A stretch of 64,000 bases of DNA from Sphaerospermopsis torques-reginae ITEP-024 (GTDB lineage: Bacteria > Cyanobacteriota > Cyanobacteriia > Cyanobacteriales > Nostocaceae). Made by a program: the position numbers and the translations under genes. Positions 19,155 through 27,202 of this stretch are shown one piece after another; within the stretch, counting starts at the first letter, position 1; the number at the start of each line of letters is the position of its first letter. The notes under the pieces are model-generated. The model saw only the letters and a program-made list of their open reading frames with translations, did not search any database and had not been told where the DNA came from. Where the stretch lies: the NCBI RefSeq assembly GCF_019598945.1, contig NZ_CP080598.1, positions 2,790,001 to 2,854,000 on the forward strand. The letters are read 5' to 3'.

Positions 19155-19481
19155 ATGACCACAGTTTACGAGACAATGTACATTCTCCGCCCTGATTTGG
19201 GAGATGAGCAGGTAGAACAAGCGGTTACTAAATACCAGAACTTGTTGACTGAACAAGGCGCACAGAATATTGAAATTCAAAATCGTGGGAAGCGTCGTCT
19301 GGCTTATGAAATCAACAGACACCGTGACGGCATCTACATCCAATTTAACTACACAGCCCCAGCAGGTGCGATCGCTCCTTTTGAACGTGCTATGAGATTG
19401 AGCGAAGAGGTAATTCGCTACTTAACAATCAAGCAGGAAATAAAAGAAGACAAGTCAGATAAAGAAGCTGTAGCTGCTTAA
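19155..19481 (+). CDS. rpsF: 30S ribosomal protein S6
   Basis: A 108-residue S6 protein: [20 protein letters not shown] at the start, [20 protein letters not shown] near 47-66 and [20 protein letters not shown] near 78-97. It binds 16S rRNA with S18 in the 30S platform. In this genome it stands alone, without rpsR or ssb beside it. The acidic tail is usual in cyanobacteria. A hairpin follows 12 bases after the stop. Confidence 0.95.
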   Translation: MTTVYETMYILRPDLGDEQVEQAVTKYQNLLTEQGAQNIEIQNRGKRRLAYEINRHRDGIYIQFNYTAPAGAIAPFERAMRLSEEVIRYLTIKQEIKEDKSDKEAVAA

Positions 19482-19493
19482 AAAGTTCTGAGT

Positions 19494-19516
19494 GAGGAAT
19501 TCTTCGGGGATTCCTC
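19494..19516 (+). terminator. Hairpin after rpsF
   Basis: GAGGAAT and ATTCCTC form a stem around a nine-base loop just after rpsF. The tail (CCCATTTAG) has only a short T-run, so termination may be weak. Confidence 0.5.
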
Positions 19517-19689
19517 CCATTTAGATAAGTTTACGATTCTAACAGTTGTCAATTTCTCCTAATTGCGATATGTTTTGAATAAAATCATGACGTAAGTGTT
19601 TTTTTCATACATATACAGTATAGGAAAGGACATCATAATAAATAGTTTTAAAATATTTTATTTTTGTCCCTAGCACTTACTTACCAAAG

Positions 19690-19767
19690 TTAATAAAGTT
19701 AATATTGTCGCAGTTATTCCTAAGAAATTTAATAAAGTTAATATTGTCGCAGTTATTCCTAAGAAAT
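19690..19767. repeat. Perfect 39-bp tandem duplication before the coiled-coil gene
   Basis: Two identical adjacent 39-base copies, 19690-19728 and 19729-19767, each holding TTAATATTGTCGCAG and TTATTCCTAAGAAAT. The second ends eight bases before the GTG start at 19776, so the duplication doubles the leader of that gene. Confidence 0.9.
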
Positions 19768-19775
19768 AAATCGCT

Positions 19776-20336
19776 GTGAGCCAATCTAACACACCCGAAA
19801 TCCAAGCACTTTCTACTGAAGTATCGCAGTTGCATCAAGAGTTGCAACTAAGAGACCAATTAGTGCAACAGCTATCTCAAGAACTGTTCCGGCTGGTTAA
19901 GGGTAATACTAGCTTTATTCCGCAAAAGGCTGAACCTGAGTATGATTTGAGTCAGTTAGATGCTTTAAAGGAACAACTCCAAGCTGTGGAAGAGCAAGTA
20001 ACGTTTTACCAAGAGCAAATTGCCTCTCGTGACTCGGAAATTTACCAATTACGACAGTCAGTTCAAGAATTGACTGATCGCAGTCGGATGTTAGAGCAAG
20101 TAGTACAAGAATTACCACAAATTTACCGTCGTAAGTTTGAGGAAAGAATGACTCCAGTCAGGGAGAAAGTGGCAATGTTACAAAGAGAAAATCGTCAACT
20201 ACAAGCTGAACTACAAAGTGTAAGTTATCGGTTAGCACTCAAAACTCGCCACTCAAGTCATAGTGGTATAGATTTGCCAAACTTTTCTAGTCCTATATCT
20301 GGACAGGAAAATATATCTACTCCGCAAAATGTTTAG
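19776..20336 (+). CDS. Conserved cyanobacterial coiled-coil protein
   Basis: A 186-residue protein starting at GTG (MSQSNTPEIQALSTEVSQLH). Residues 8-155 are almost all heptad-like, rich in Q, E and L, and predict a long coiled coil; the tail after 160 is low-complexity. Homologues occur in other filamentous cyanobacteria as I recall, without a known function. A structural or scaffold role is a guess. The leader is duplicated just upstream. Confidence 0.7.
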   Translation: MSQSNTPEIQALSTEVSQLHQELQLRDQLVQQLSQELFRLVKGNTSFIPQKAEPEYDLSQLDALKEQLQAVEEQVTFYQEQIASRDSEIYQLRQSVQELTDRSRMLEQVVQELPQIYRRKFEERMTPVREKVAMLQRENRQLQAELQSVSYRLALKTRHSSHSGIDLPNFSSPISGQENISTPQNV

Positions 20337-20370
20337 ACGGATATGGTAATTTAGAAGCTTATATTCAGAT

Positions 20371-20461
20371 TACAGCAGATTGCAGATACATTAGGTACAG
20401 AATCTAAATTGAAACCTATACACTAAGCTAGTTTTACTCCTGACTCCTGACTCCTGCTGTA
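20371..20461. repeat. Element B, copy 1
   Basis: Ends in TACAGCAGATTGCAG and CTGACTCCTGCTGTA, with AGGTACAGAATCTAAATTG inside. It is nearly identical, in inverse orientation, to 58760-58843. See the finding on element B. Confidence 0.75.
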
Positions 20462-20474
20462 ATTGTCTGATTAA

Positions 20475-20696
20475 TTAGGGGTTGCTGAGAAAGTCTTTCC
20501 GTGAAGACAGGGAACTCTTAACAGCGAACAGGGAACAGTTTCAGCTATCTGTCATCCCCAAATTTTTGGGTTTGCGATCCCCAAAATGCACGGTTTTTCA
20601 GGTATACCCTTCAAAACCCTTGCACTTTTTTCCTCTTTATCAACCTGTAACCCTTGATATATCTGGGTTTTACATTTATTCAGCAAGCCCTAATTA
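20475..20696. mobile_element. Element C, miniature inverted-repeat element
   Basis: About 222 bp bounded by AATTAGGGGTTGCTGAGAAA and TTTATTCAGCAAGCCCTAATT, imperfect inverted repeats of roughly 20 bp. No transposase frame is present. A 98-codon open frame running through it is not credible as a gene. A solo end of the same family lies at 12812-12855. Confidence 0.55.
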
Positions 20697-20942
20697 TTTT
20701 TTTAAAGCAAGTAGTTTATTGCTAAAATTAATTGCTATTCGGACTTTTTCTCAGGTTTTATCAATTTGTATCGCCTAGCGGCCAAACCTCTAGTCAACCT
20801 AGTAATATTTTGCAGGTGCAATAGAGATTCAGCTTGCTAGAGCGAGAATTTAAAGGGTGATTATATCCAGTAATGTGCTGTCAATATGACAAGCGAAAAA
20901 ATATTCTTAAATTGGCTATTTTTCCTAAGAAAAGCCGAGAAT

Positions 20943-21296
20943 TTAGCCTACTGTCACCAGACTTTGCTTATTGAGATGAGAAAATATATCTTCGCAATCG
21001 TTAACTATCTCAAACACTGAATCTAGGTGAGTAAGTTCCAATACTAATCTTACAGGAGCTTGCACGTTGCAAAGAACTAAGCGACAACCGCTTTCGCGTA
21101 CAGCTTTCAGTGCTTGAACTAGGGGAACTAAACCAGAGCTATCCATGAATTCAACTTCTGCGAGATCGATAACCCAAAGTTGATCAGGTTGAGGTTTTAC
21201 TCCAGCCATCTTTTCACTCAAGGCTGTACCAACCTGTAAGTCTATGCTTCCTTGAGGTTTGAACAAAATCACTTGGCGTTCTTGTGTAAGAGTCAT
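20943..21296 (-). CDS. STAS-domain anti-sigma-factor antagonist
   Basis: A 117-residue single STAS domain: FKPQGSIDLQVG near residue 12, WVIDLAEVEFMDSSGLVPLVQA near 41-62 with the phosphorylatable serine in DSSGL, and RLVLCNVQAPVRLVLELTHLDSVFEI. Such proteins bind an anti-sigma kinase or act in partner-switching. No kinase or phosphatase partner is adjacent. It starts at ATG at 21296. Confidence 0.9.
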   Translation of the reverse strand: MTLTQERQVILFKPQGSIDLQVGTALSEKMAGVKPQPDQLWVIDLAEVEFMDSSGLVPLVQALKAVRESGCRLVLCNVQAPVRLVLELTHLDSVFEIVNDCEDIFSHLNKQSLVTVG

Positions 21297-21853
21297 GAAT
21301 TTAACTGGGTAGTTGAACAGGGCAGTTGAAATGTTCAGAAAATGGAAATTATATCAATCAAGATTGAGTGTCAACAGTGTAAATACTGTTTTTTCTTAGT
21401 CAGACAGGACTTAATGCAATTATAGTCGATATCTATGGAACTGCTACAGGAATCATGACAAACGAGAGTATAAAATTTGATAGATATTCCCAATATAGTC
21501 ATAAATGACTGTGGATTTCGGTAGCCAATTTAACTGTTATTATTTTCTTATAATTTGTGTGTATTTTTATAACTTTTTAATAATTACATTTCAGAAATGT
21601 ACATAATATCATGTCTATTTCTAGAGTTATCATATATTTACGTGCAGGAAATACGGAAGAAGACAATTTTGATTACAAGAGATTAACCTGAAATTATAGG
21701 TAGAAGAAATTGAAAAAAACCAAATGGTGAAAAGCAATGATCAGGTTTTTGTGATTATGGCCGTCAATAATGAATTACCAATTATTTGACAGCCTAACTC
21801 CAGACAAGCCAAAATATAGTAAAAGTAAAAATTTGTAAAGTCGGCGGTGCTGG
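21297..21853. other. Divergent intergenic region
   Basis: AT-rich region between leftward STAS and rightward DedA genes. I see no gene, no recognisable repeat family and no clear terminator. Promoters for both neighbours must lie here but none is certain. Confidence 0.4.
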
Positions 21854-22480
21854 ATGTCTTTTGAGCTATTTTCACTAGAAAACATCCAAGAATTTGCTCA
21901 ATCTTACGGTTATTGGGCTATTTTTTTGGGAATTTTGCTAGAGAATTTGGGCATTCCTCTTCCTGGTGAAACCGTGACTTTAGTGGGCGGTTTCTTAGCT
22001 GGTAGTGACGAGCTTAATTACTGGCTGGTTCTGGGTGATGCTGTTACAGGTGCTGTAATAGGCGGTACTTTCGGCTATTGGATTGGTAGGGTTGGTGGTT
22101 GGCCGTTCCTGTTACAAGTGGGAAAGATATTCCGCATATCTGAAACCCGACTGCTGAGTATTAAAGATCAATTTAGTGAAAATGCTGCTAAAGCTGTATT
22201 TTTTGGTCGTTTTTTCGCATTATTGAGAATTTTTGCGGCTCCACTTGCGGGTATTGCCGAAATGTCCTTTGGTAAATTCCTGGTATATAACTTAGCAGGA
22301 GCTTCTGCCTGGGCTGGTGTCATGGTGACTTTAGCTTTCTTTGCTGGCAGAATTGTTTCCCTAGAACAATTAGTAGCTTGGGTAAGTCAATTTGCAATTT
22401 TGGCTTTACTTATTCTAGTTGCTGTAATTGTTGTGCCTATTTGGTGGGAATCACGCCAAGTTAAGCATTTGGGGGAATAG
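21854..22480 (+). CDS. DedA family membrane protein
   Basis: A 208-residue DedA/SNARE-associated protein. It has ENLGIPLPGETVTLVGGFLA near residue 30, GGTFGYWIGRVGG near 70-82, FFGRFFALLRIFAAPLAGIAEM near 115-136 and several membrane segments. The G-PLPGE and F-GRF-R-P motifs are the family signature. DedA proteins act in membrane homeostasis and include undecaprenyl-phosphate and lipid flippases. It ends with a basic tail. Confidence 0.9.
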   Translation: MSFELFSLENIQEFAQSYGYWAIFLGILLENLGIPLPGETVTLVGGFLAGSDELNYWLVLGDAVTGAVIGGTFGYWIGRVGGWPFLLQVGKIFRISETRLLSIKDQFSENAAKAVFFGRFFALLRIFAAPLAGIAEMSFGKFLVYNLAGASAWAGVMVTLAFFAGRIVSLEQLVAWVSQFAILALLILVAVIVVPIWWESRQVKHLGE

Positions 22481-22487
22481 GAGATTC

Positions 22488-22556
22488 AATTTTGGATTTT
22501 GGATTTTGGATTTTGGATTGGTTAATTTCAATCTAAAATCTAAAATCTAAAATTTC
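22488..22556. repeat. Heptamer repeats facing each other (TTTGGAT / ATCTAAA)
   Basis: Four to five TTTTGGA units are followed, after a short spacer, by several ATCTAAA units that partly pair with them. Similar pairs occur near 18120-18155 and 54760-54830. These are the short tandem repeats common in Nostocales. Confidence 0.75.
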
Positions 22557-22580
22557 TGTCACCAGTCCCCAGTCACCAGT

Positions 22581-22726
22581 CAATACTGTTCGGTTAAGGA
22601 TTTTTGTAGATTTTTGTAGGTTGGGTTGAACGAAGTGAAAACCAACAAACCCTTGTAAATGTTGGGTTTCGTTCCTCAACCCAACCTACGTTATTTCGTT
22701 GTTTTGGGCTTAACCGAAAAGTATTG
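22581..22726. mobile_element. Element A, complete miniature inverted-repeat element
   Basis: 146 bp with ends CAATACTGTTCGGTTAAG and CTTAACCGAAAAGTATTG, 17 of 18 positions matching as inverted repeats. Inside, GTAGGTTGGGTTGAACGAAG faces CTCAACCCAACCTAC, so the whole can fold. AGT flanks it on both sides, a possible 3-bp target duplication. Other copies are at 15530-15621 and 32962-33131. Confidence 0.75.
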
Positions 22727-22739
22727 AGTCACCAGTCAC

Positions 22740-23933
22740 TTAAGACTGCGCCCAAATGCGGGTAGGTAGTCCCCAGACGTAAATAAAGCCTTCTGCGGCT
22801 TTGTGATCAAATTGATCTTCTGCTCCGTAGGTGGCTAAGTCGGGAGTATAAAGGGTGTTATCGCTCCAACGTCCTACTATGGTGGCGTTGCCTTTAAACA
22901 GTTTTAACCGCACAACACCCGAAACTCTTTCTTGTGTTTGTTGAATAAAAGCATCAACAGCGGCTTTAAGTGGACTGTACCAAAGTCCGTTGTATACTAA
23001 TTTGGTATAGGTTTCTTCAATACCCCGTTTGTATTGAGTAACATCTGCTGTTAAAGTTAGGCTTTCTAAATCACGATGGGCATTAATTAACACCACCATT
23101 GCAGGTGATTCGTATATTTCCCGTGATTTAATGCCTACTAGGCGGTTTTCAATCATGTCAATGCGCCCAATACCGTGATTGCCGAAGATGGTATTGAGTT
23201 CTTGAATTAATTGTACTGGTGCTTTTGATGTACCGTTGATGGTGGTGGGAATGCCTTTGGTAAAGCCAATTTCCAAATATTCCGGTTCATTGGGAGTATC
23301 AGCTATGGCTTTAGTCATTTCATAAATTTCTTCTGGGGGTTCGTTGGCTGGATCTTCCAAAGTACCAGCTTCGATACTGCGACCAAGTAAATTTTTGTCA
23401 ATACTGAAGGGAGAGGATTTTTTTACGGGTGCGGGAATACCAAACTGCTCACCATAAGCAATAGTTTCTTCCCGACTCATTCCCCATTCTCTAGCAGGTG
23501 CAAGAATTTTTAAGTTGGGGTTTAGTGCTGTACAGGAAACATCAAAACGTACTTGATCATTACCTTTACCAGTACAACCGTGAGCGATCGCATCCGCACC
23601 ATATTTTTCGGCTGTTTCTACTAATACCTTAGCTATCAAAGGTCTAGCTAATGCAGTTCCTAGAGGATAACGATTTTCATAGAGTGCATTGGCTTGAATT
23701 GCGGGAAATGCGTAATCTTGGACAAAGCTATCTTTGACATCCGCTACTAGAGATTCACTTGCACCAGATTTTAAAGCTTTTTCTCGTACTGGTTCTAATT
23801 CATCTCCCTGACCTAAATCTGCGGCTAGGGTGATTACCTCTTCAACTCCCCATTCTTCTTTAAGGTAGGGGATGCAAACAGAAGTATCTACTCCACCAGA
23901 ATATGCTAAGACAACCTTTTTGGCGCGACCCAT
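22740..23933 (-). CDS. argG: Argininosuccinate synthase
   Basis: About 397 residues from the ATG at 23933 ([20 protein letters not shown]); GGAG lies eight bases before it, whereas the GTG at 23945 would overlap that site. The ATP-binding [23 protein letters not shown] near 120 and [20 protein letters not shown] are all present. It joins citrulline and aspartate in arginine synthesis and feeds cyanophycin formation in cyanobacteria. Confidence 0.96.
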   Translation of the reverse strand: MGRAKKVVLAYSGGVDTSVCIPYLKEEWGVEEVITLAADLGQGDELEPVREKALKSGASESLVADVKDSFVQDYAFPAIQANALYENRYPLGTALARPLIAKVLVETAEKYGADAIAHGCTGKGNDQVRFDVSCTALNPNLKILAPAREWGMSREETIAYGEQFGIPAPVKKSSPFSIDKNLLGRSIEAGTLEDPANEPPEEIYEMTKAIADTPNEPEYLEIGFTKGIPTTINGTSKAPVQLIQELNTIFGNHGIGRIDMIENRLVGIKSREIYESPAMVVLINAHRDLESLTLTADVTQYKRGIEETYTKLVYNGLWYSPLKAAVDAFIQQTQERVSGVVRLKLFKGNATIVGRWSDNTLYTPDLATYGAEDQFDHKAAEGFIYVWGLPTRIWAQS

Positions 23934-24105
23934 TAGTTTCTCCACTTAGGAAAACAAACAATGAGTCATTATTATATCTAAACTTAACCATGTATAGTTT
24001 TTTAATGCAACAACCATTGTCATGGAAAGCTGTTAATTAACCTCACTACCTAGTCAGGATATGAGGAGTTGAGAAGACTGCTATCCTGAGTATTAATTAT
24101 GAATT

Positions 24106-25011
24106 ATGAACGATAAACTGCCCATGACAACTTCTACAAATGTATTTACCTCCTTCAAAACCTGGCTTTGGCAAGGCTTCCCTATCTGTTATCAAACCCA
24201 AGGCACTAATGGACCTGCTGTGATTTTGGTGCATGGCTTTGGAGCATCTTGCGGACATTGGCGCAAAAATATACCAGTTTTAGCAGAAAGTTGTCGGGTT
24301 TATGCTATTGATTTAATTGGTTTTGGCGCTTCCGCTAAACCGCAACCAGGAGAGAAAATAACCTATACATTGGAAACTTGGGGACAGCAAGTAGCAGATT
24401 TTTGTCGGGAAGTAGTGGGAGAACCTGCATTTTTAGTAGGAAATTCTATTGGTTGTATTGTGGCAATGCAAGCTGCGGTAAGTAACCCAGATATAGCTTT
24501 AGGAACTGCTTTGCTGAATTGTTCTCTCAGGTTGTTACACGATCGCAAACGGCTAACTTTACCTTGGACTAAACGAGTTGGTGCGCCAATTTTACAAAAG
24601 TTTTTATCAATTGAAGCTGTTGGTAACTTCTTTTTTAGTCAATTAGCTAAACCAAAAACTGTCAAAAAGATTCTTTTACAAGCCTATAGTAATGCAGAAA
24701 CAGTAACAGATGAATTAATAGAAATTTTAATGAAACCAGCAAGTGATCCAGGTGCAGCAGCAGTATTTTTGGCCTTTACATCTTATTCTAGTGGACCATT
24801 ACCAGAAGACCTTTTACCTGTACTACCTTGTCCAGCGATTATTTTATGGGGAACGGCTGACCCTTGGGAACCAATAGATTTAGGTAGAGAGTTAGCAAAT
24901 TTTCCCCAAGTGCAAAAATTCATTCCCTTGGAAGGAGTGGGACATTGCCCCCAAGATGAAGCTCCTGAAGTGGTAAATCCAATTTTACAGGAGTGGATTG
25001 GCAAAACTTAA
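24106..25011 (+). CDS. Alpha/beta hydrolase
   Basis: A 301-residue alpha/beta-hydrolase. The oxyanion region is VILVHGFGASCGHWR near residue 40, the nucleophile serine is in GNSIG near 114, the acid is in WGTADPWEP near 250, and the histidine is in GVGHCPQDEAPE near 280. Homologues are common in cyanobacteria and plants (pheophytinase-like and ester hydrolases); the substrate is unknown. A second ATG at 24124 (MTTSTN) is an equally likely start. Confidence 0.85.
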   Translation: MNDKLPMTTSTNVFTSFKTWLWQGFPICYQTQGTNGPAVILVHGFGASCGHWRKNIPVLAESCRVYAIDLIGFGASAKPQPGEKITYTLETWGQQVADFCREVVGEPAFLVGNSIGCIVAMQAAVSNPDIALGTALLNCSLRLLHDRKRLTLPWTKRVGAPILQKFLSIEAVGNFFFSQLAKPKTVKKILLQAYSNAETVTDELIEILMKPASDPGAAAVFLAFTSYSSGPLPEDLLPVLPCPAIILWGTADPWEPIDLGRELANFPQVQKFIPLEGVGHCPQDEAPEVVNPILQEWIGKT

Positions 25012-25047
25012 ACACAGAGGTCTAGTCCATTATTTACATAAAAGACC

Positions 25048-25100
25048 AAGGGGTAAAGAGTAAGTTATTTCAAAAATTTAACCTTTACTCTTTTCCCCTT
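25048..25100. terminator. Convergent hairpin between hydrolase and peptide island
   Basis: AAGGGGTAAAGAGTAA and TTACTCTTTTCCCCTT can pair over about 16 bp with one mismatch around a 21-base loop. It lies between the rightward hydrolase gene and the leftward precursor gene, and could end both transcripts. Confidence 0.55.
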
Positions 25101-25150
25101 AACCCAAAGGAATTTGGAGGTCTATTTAAGTTTTGGATTTTTCTAGTTCA

Positions 25151-25378
25151 CTACCACCATCGACGATGACCGTGATGATGGTGATGTCCTCTATACCAGG
25201 GACGACCCCAGCCGCCCCAGCCTGGTCCAACTCCCCAGCCGCCCCAGCCTGGTCCACCTCCCCAGCCACCCCAGCCTGGTCTACCTCCCCAGCCACCCCA
25301 GTGACCACCAGATAGAAGTTCCTGTTCATTGCTGGATATATCCTGAACTAAATCGGATTTGATGTTTTGATTTGACAT
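25151..25378 (-). CDS. Double-glycine leader peptide, Gly/Trp/His-rich core
   Basis: 75 residues from the ATG at 25378. The leader MSNQNIKSDLVQDISSNEQE ends in LLSGG at residue 25, the cleavage pattern of C39 peptidases. The 50-residue core has about four GWGGWG-type repeats and ends RGHHHHHGHRRWW. It is encoded by 27-bp tandem repeats. The GTG fifteen bases upstream belongs to the ribosome site and is not the start. The likely exporter is the C39 ABC transporter upstream in the same direction. An antimicrobial or metal-binding role is inferred; no known family is recognised for the core. Confidence 0.75.
   Translation of the reverse strand: MSNQNIKSDLVQDISSNEQELLSGGHWGGWGGRPGWGGWGGGPGWGGWGVGPGWGGWGRPWYRGHHHHHGHRRWW
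25208..25306. repeat. 27-bp tandem repeat coding the Gly/Trp core
   Basis: Units begin at 25208, 25235, 25262 and 25289 with CCAGCC(G/A)CCCCAGCCTGGT; three are complete and the fourth is cut short. The frame is kept, each unit adding nine residues. Confidence 0.9.
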
Positions 25379-25613
25379 GATTGTTAGCCTCAATTAATTG
25401 ACTCAATTGGTTTATAAATTTGATGAACCTAGTTTTTTTATAAAATTAGTATTGATAAATGTAATTATTCTGTGGTTATAAGTTAATAGTTATTATTTCT
25501 GTCTTTTGACTTATCCTAAATTCATATAGGACTCCGATAGCGGTCAAATTTGATTTATATATTCTTGACAGGATGCATAAATCATGTTTAAGAATGATTG
25601 CACATTATCATAC

Positions 25614-25638
25614 TCCCAACTTCTCGACAAAGTTGGGA
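25614..25638 (-). terminator. Hairpin after the cysteine-rich precursor gene
   Basis: TCCCAACTT and AAGTTGGGA form a perfect 9-bp stem with a seven-base loop, 50 bases beyond the stop of the leftward gene at 25688. There is no T-run on the minus strand, so it may stabilise the transcript end rather than terminate. Confidence 0.5.
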
Positions 25639-25687
25639 ATTTTGTTGATTGCTATTGATTGAGAATTTCTATCTGGAATTAACCTGA

Positions 25688-25897
25688 TTAATCCCAGTTT
25701 TGATAGCCATCAGAATAATTGAAACCAGGGTAGTTATCAGGGCAAGGAGAGGGTGTATATCGTTTGTAATCTTTGTATTCTCCGCAACAGTTTTTGGGTT
25801 TATAACAAGGAGAATAGTGGCATCTTCCTCCAGAGAGAAACTGCTGTTGTTCTGCGGATAATTCCACTAATTCCAATTTATTGATTGGATTTGACAT
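25688..25897 (-). CDS. Double-glycine leader peptide, cysteine/tyrosine-rich core
   Basis: 69 residues from the ATG at 25897. Leader MSNPINKLELVELSAEQQQF then LSGG at residue 24. The 45-residue core RCHYSPCYKPKNCCGEYKDY (first part) has five cysteines and many tyrosines and prolines, quite unlike the other cores. Odd cysteine number and a CC pair suggest disulphides, a dimer or metal binding. It is preceded by the shared 5' block. Probably exported and trimmed by the C39 transporter; function unknown. Confidence 0.75.
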   Translation of the reverse strand: MSNPINKLELVELSAEQQQFLSGGRCHYSPCYKPKNCCGEYKDYKRYTPSPCPDNYPGFNYSDGYQNWD

Positions 25898-25916
25898 GAT
25901 TAATTGCCTCACTTAC
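25898..25916 (-). promoter_or_regulatory. Shared 5' block with ribosome site
   Basis: Read leftward GTAAGTGAGGCAATTAATC directly precedes the ATG at 25897; GTGAGG is the ribosome site. It matches the block before the other precursors. Confidence 0.7.
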
Positions 25917-26062
25917 ATTTTTGGGGTTGTCAATTTTTAGGTAAAACCCTGTATTTAAGAACTTTGATAGTTATGGAATTACAAAACTCAGGAGTTTGAT
26001 TTTGTAACTAAGATTTTCTTACTCCTTTCCCACCCCAAGAATACCGATTGAATAAACCACGT

Positions 26063-26094
26063 TCGCGAAGCGTGCCGAAGGCATAGACGCGAAG
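26063..26094. repeat. Dispersed palindromic repeat (GTTCGCGAAGCGTGCC type)
   Basis: GTTCGCGAAGCGTGCCGAAG followed by GCATAGACGCGAAG. This short repeat is widespread between genes of filamentous cyanobacteria as I recall. It borders element B copy 2. Confidence 0.5.
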
Positions 26095-26149
26095 AACACG
26101 AAGGAAGAACAGAAGAAAGATAGGTAATCTTACACCGGGAAGGGAGTAT

Positions 26150-26256
26150 TACAGCATTTTCCGGTGTCATGAGGTACACTTTGGGCTGGTAAGATGCCCA
26201 CCCCACAAGAGTTTCATGATTATGATTTGTACCTCATAAAAACGAAATCTGCTGTA
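26150..26256. repeat. Element B, copy 2
   Basis: Ends TACAGCATTTTC and GAAATCTGCTGTA, with the inner pair ATGAGGTACA and TGTACCTCAT. 107 bp in the 489-base gap between precursor genes at 25688 and 26387; nothing else in that gap looks coding. Confidence 0.7.
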
Positions 26257-26386
26257 AGTAAGGGAGAAGAAAAAGAGATTGTTGAAATTCTCTCAATATT
26301 CTCTCAATTAAGATATGGTTTTTCTCCTCCCTGAACTACAGGAAAAGTCTAAGTTACAAAACTATCGGTCTGTAGAAGGTACTAAT

Positions 26387-26608
26387 TTATGAACCGTACC
26401 CTTGGCCGTAATAAGGACGACAGATGTAGGTGGGGTAACGCTGTGGGTAATAGTTGCGACCATAGTCGTCACCACGACCATAGCGATCATCATCCATTCC
26501 ACGACCGTATTGACGGTATGGTTGTTGTTGCTGTCCTCCAGAGAGAAGTTCTTGTTCTTCTATGTTTAATTCAACGAGCAAATTTGATTTCTTGGTTTGA
26601 GCAGACAT
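26387..26608 (-). CDS. Double-glycine leader peptide, Tyr/Arg/Gly-rich core
   Basis: 73 residues. Leader MSAQTKKSNLLVELNIEEQE then LLSGG at residue 25. The 48-residue core QQQQPYRQYGRGMDDDRYGR (first part) is hydrophilic, with repeated RYGRG/DYGRN units and a single cysteine near the end. It begins at ATG 26608 after the shared 5' block. It does not look like a pore-forming bacteriocin. Export by the adjacent C39 transporter is inferred from the leader. Confidence 0.75.
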   Translation of the reverse strand: MSAQTKKSNLLVELNIEEQELLSGGQQQQPYRQYGRGMDDDRYGRGDDYGRNYYPQRYPTYICRPYYGQGYGS

Positions 26609-26627
26609 AATTATTTACCTCACTTAC
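26609..26627 (-). promoter_or_regulatory. Shared 5' block with ribosome site
   Basis: Read leftward GTAAGTGAGGTAAATAATT sits right before the ATG at 26608. It keeps the GTAAGTGAGG core while the last nine bases vary. Confidence 0.7.
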
Positions 26628-26848
26628 TTGTATAGGTATGTAACAACCTATCTTTTTATTATTAATAATTTTTTCCAGTTTTAAATTATTCTTTGGTTAT
26701 AATTTCAGAATAAATATTTATTTCTTTTAGCTCATGTTTTTTACGGTGAAGTAAATAATCATCATGCTTTTTTTAGGGTTGATTGAAATTTAAACAGACA
26801 AATGACGAAAATAAATTAGTATCCCTCAAAAATGTGAAATTTCATTTC

Positions 26849-27172
26849 TTATAATTTACGAAAAAAATTATTGAGAATATCAGGTAGTAAGCTACTCCAT
26901 CTATTACCAACTGAGCGAATGTTTGTTAGTCCAAAGTTAAAAGATACACCTAGGGTAATTTGTGACAACCTATATTTACTGTTTTGTGAACTAGATTCAT
27001 TTTCTCCTAGATTTAACTCATTATCTGCGCTACTGTCAATGTTAGTAGTTTGTAAGAAAAAATCAGTTTTACCGATCACATCAAAATTTTTACCAGAAAT
27101 TAAACTCTCTTGTTCTGTCTCAGATAAATCAACGAGTAAATCCTGATAATCTGGTTTAAAATTTTCCATCAT
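26849..27172 (-). CDS. Leader-type peptide with altered cleavage motif (SG)
   Basis: 107 residues (a second ATG follows at 27169). The N-terminus MMENFKPDYQDLLVDLSETE then QESLISGK resembles the other leaders (VDLSETEQE like VELSEEEQE) but has SG where they have GG. The 79-residue remainder is acidic and Ser/Asn-rich, then FGLTNIRSVGNRWSSLLPDI near the C-terminus, possibly amphipathic. It lacks the shared 5' block and is the gene closest downstream of the C39 transporter (30 bases). It may be a divergent precursor or an immunity or accessory protein. Confidence 0.6.
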   Translation of the reverse strand: MMENFKPDYQDLLVDLSETEQESLISGKNFDVIGKTDFFLQTTNIDSSADNELNLGENESSSQNSKYRLSQITLGVSFNFGLTNIRSVGNRWSSLLPDILNNFFRKL

Positions 27173-27202
27173 AATCTTATAATGAGCGGATGAAGAATAT
27201 TT

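Noticed and set aside
20482..20778. 98-codon frame on the plus strand
   Set aside because: It runs through element C and has no ribosome site, domain or plausible composition.
25208..25306. 27-bp repeats as a CRISPR-like array
   Set aside because: No spacers; the units are directly adjacent and code in frame.
25379..25393. Upstream GTG start adding MRLTI to the Gly/Trp peptide (and the same for 25688, 33162 and 34062)
   Set aside because: That GTG is part of GTGAGG, the ribosome site of the shared 5' block; the ATG is properly spaced after it.
25988..26206. 72-codon minus-strand frame between precursor genes
   Set aside because: Overlaps element B copy 2 and a dispersed palindromic repeat; no leader motif.
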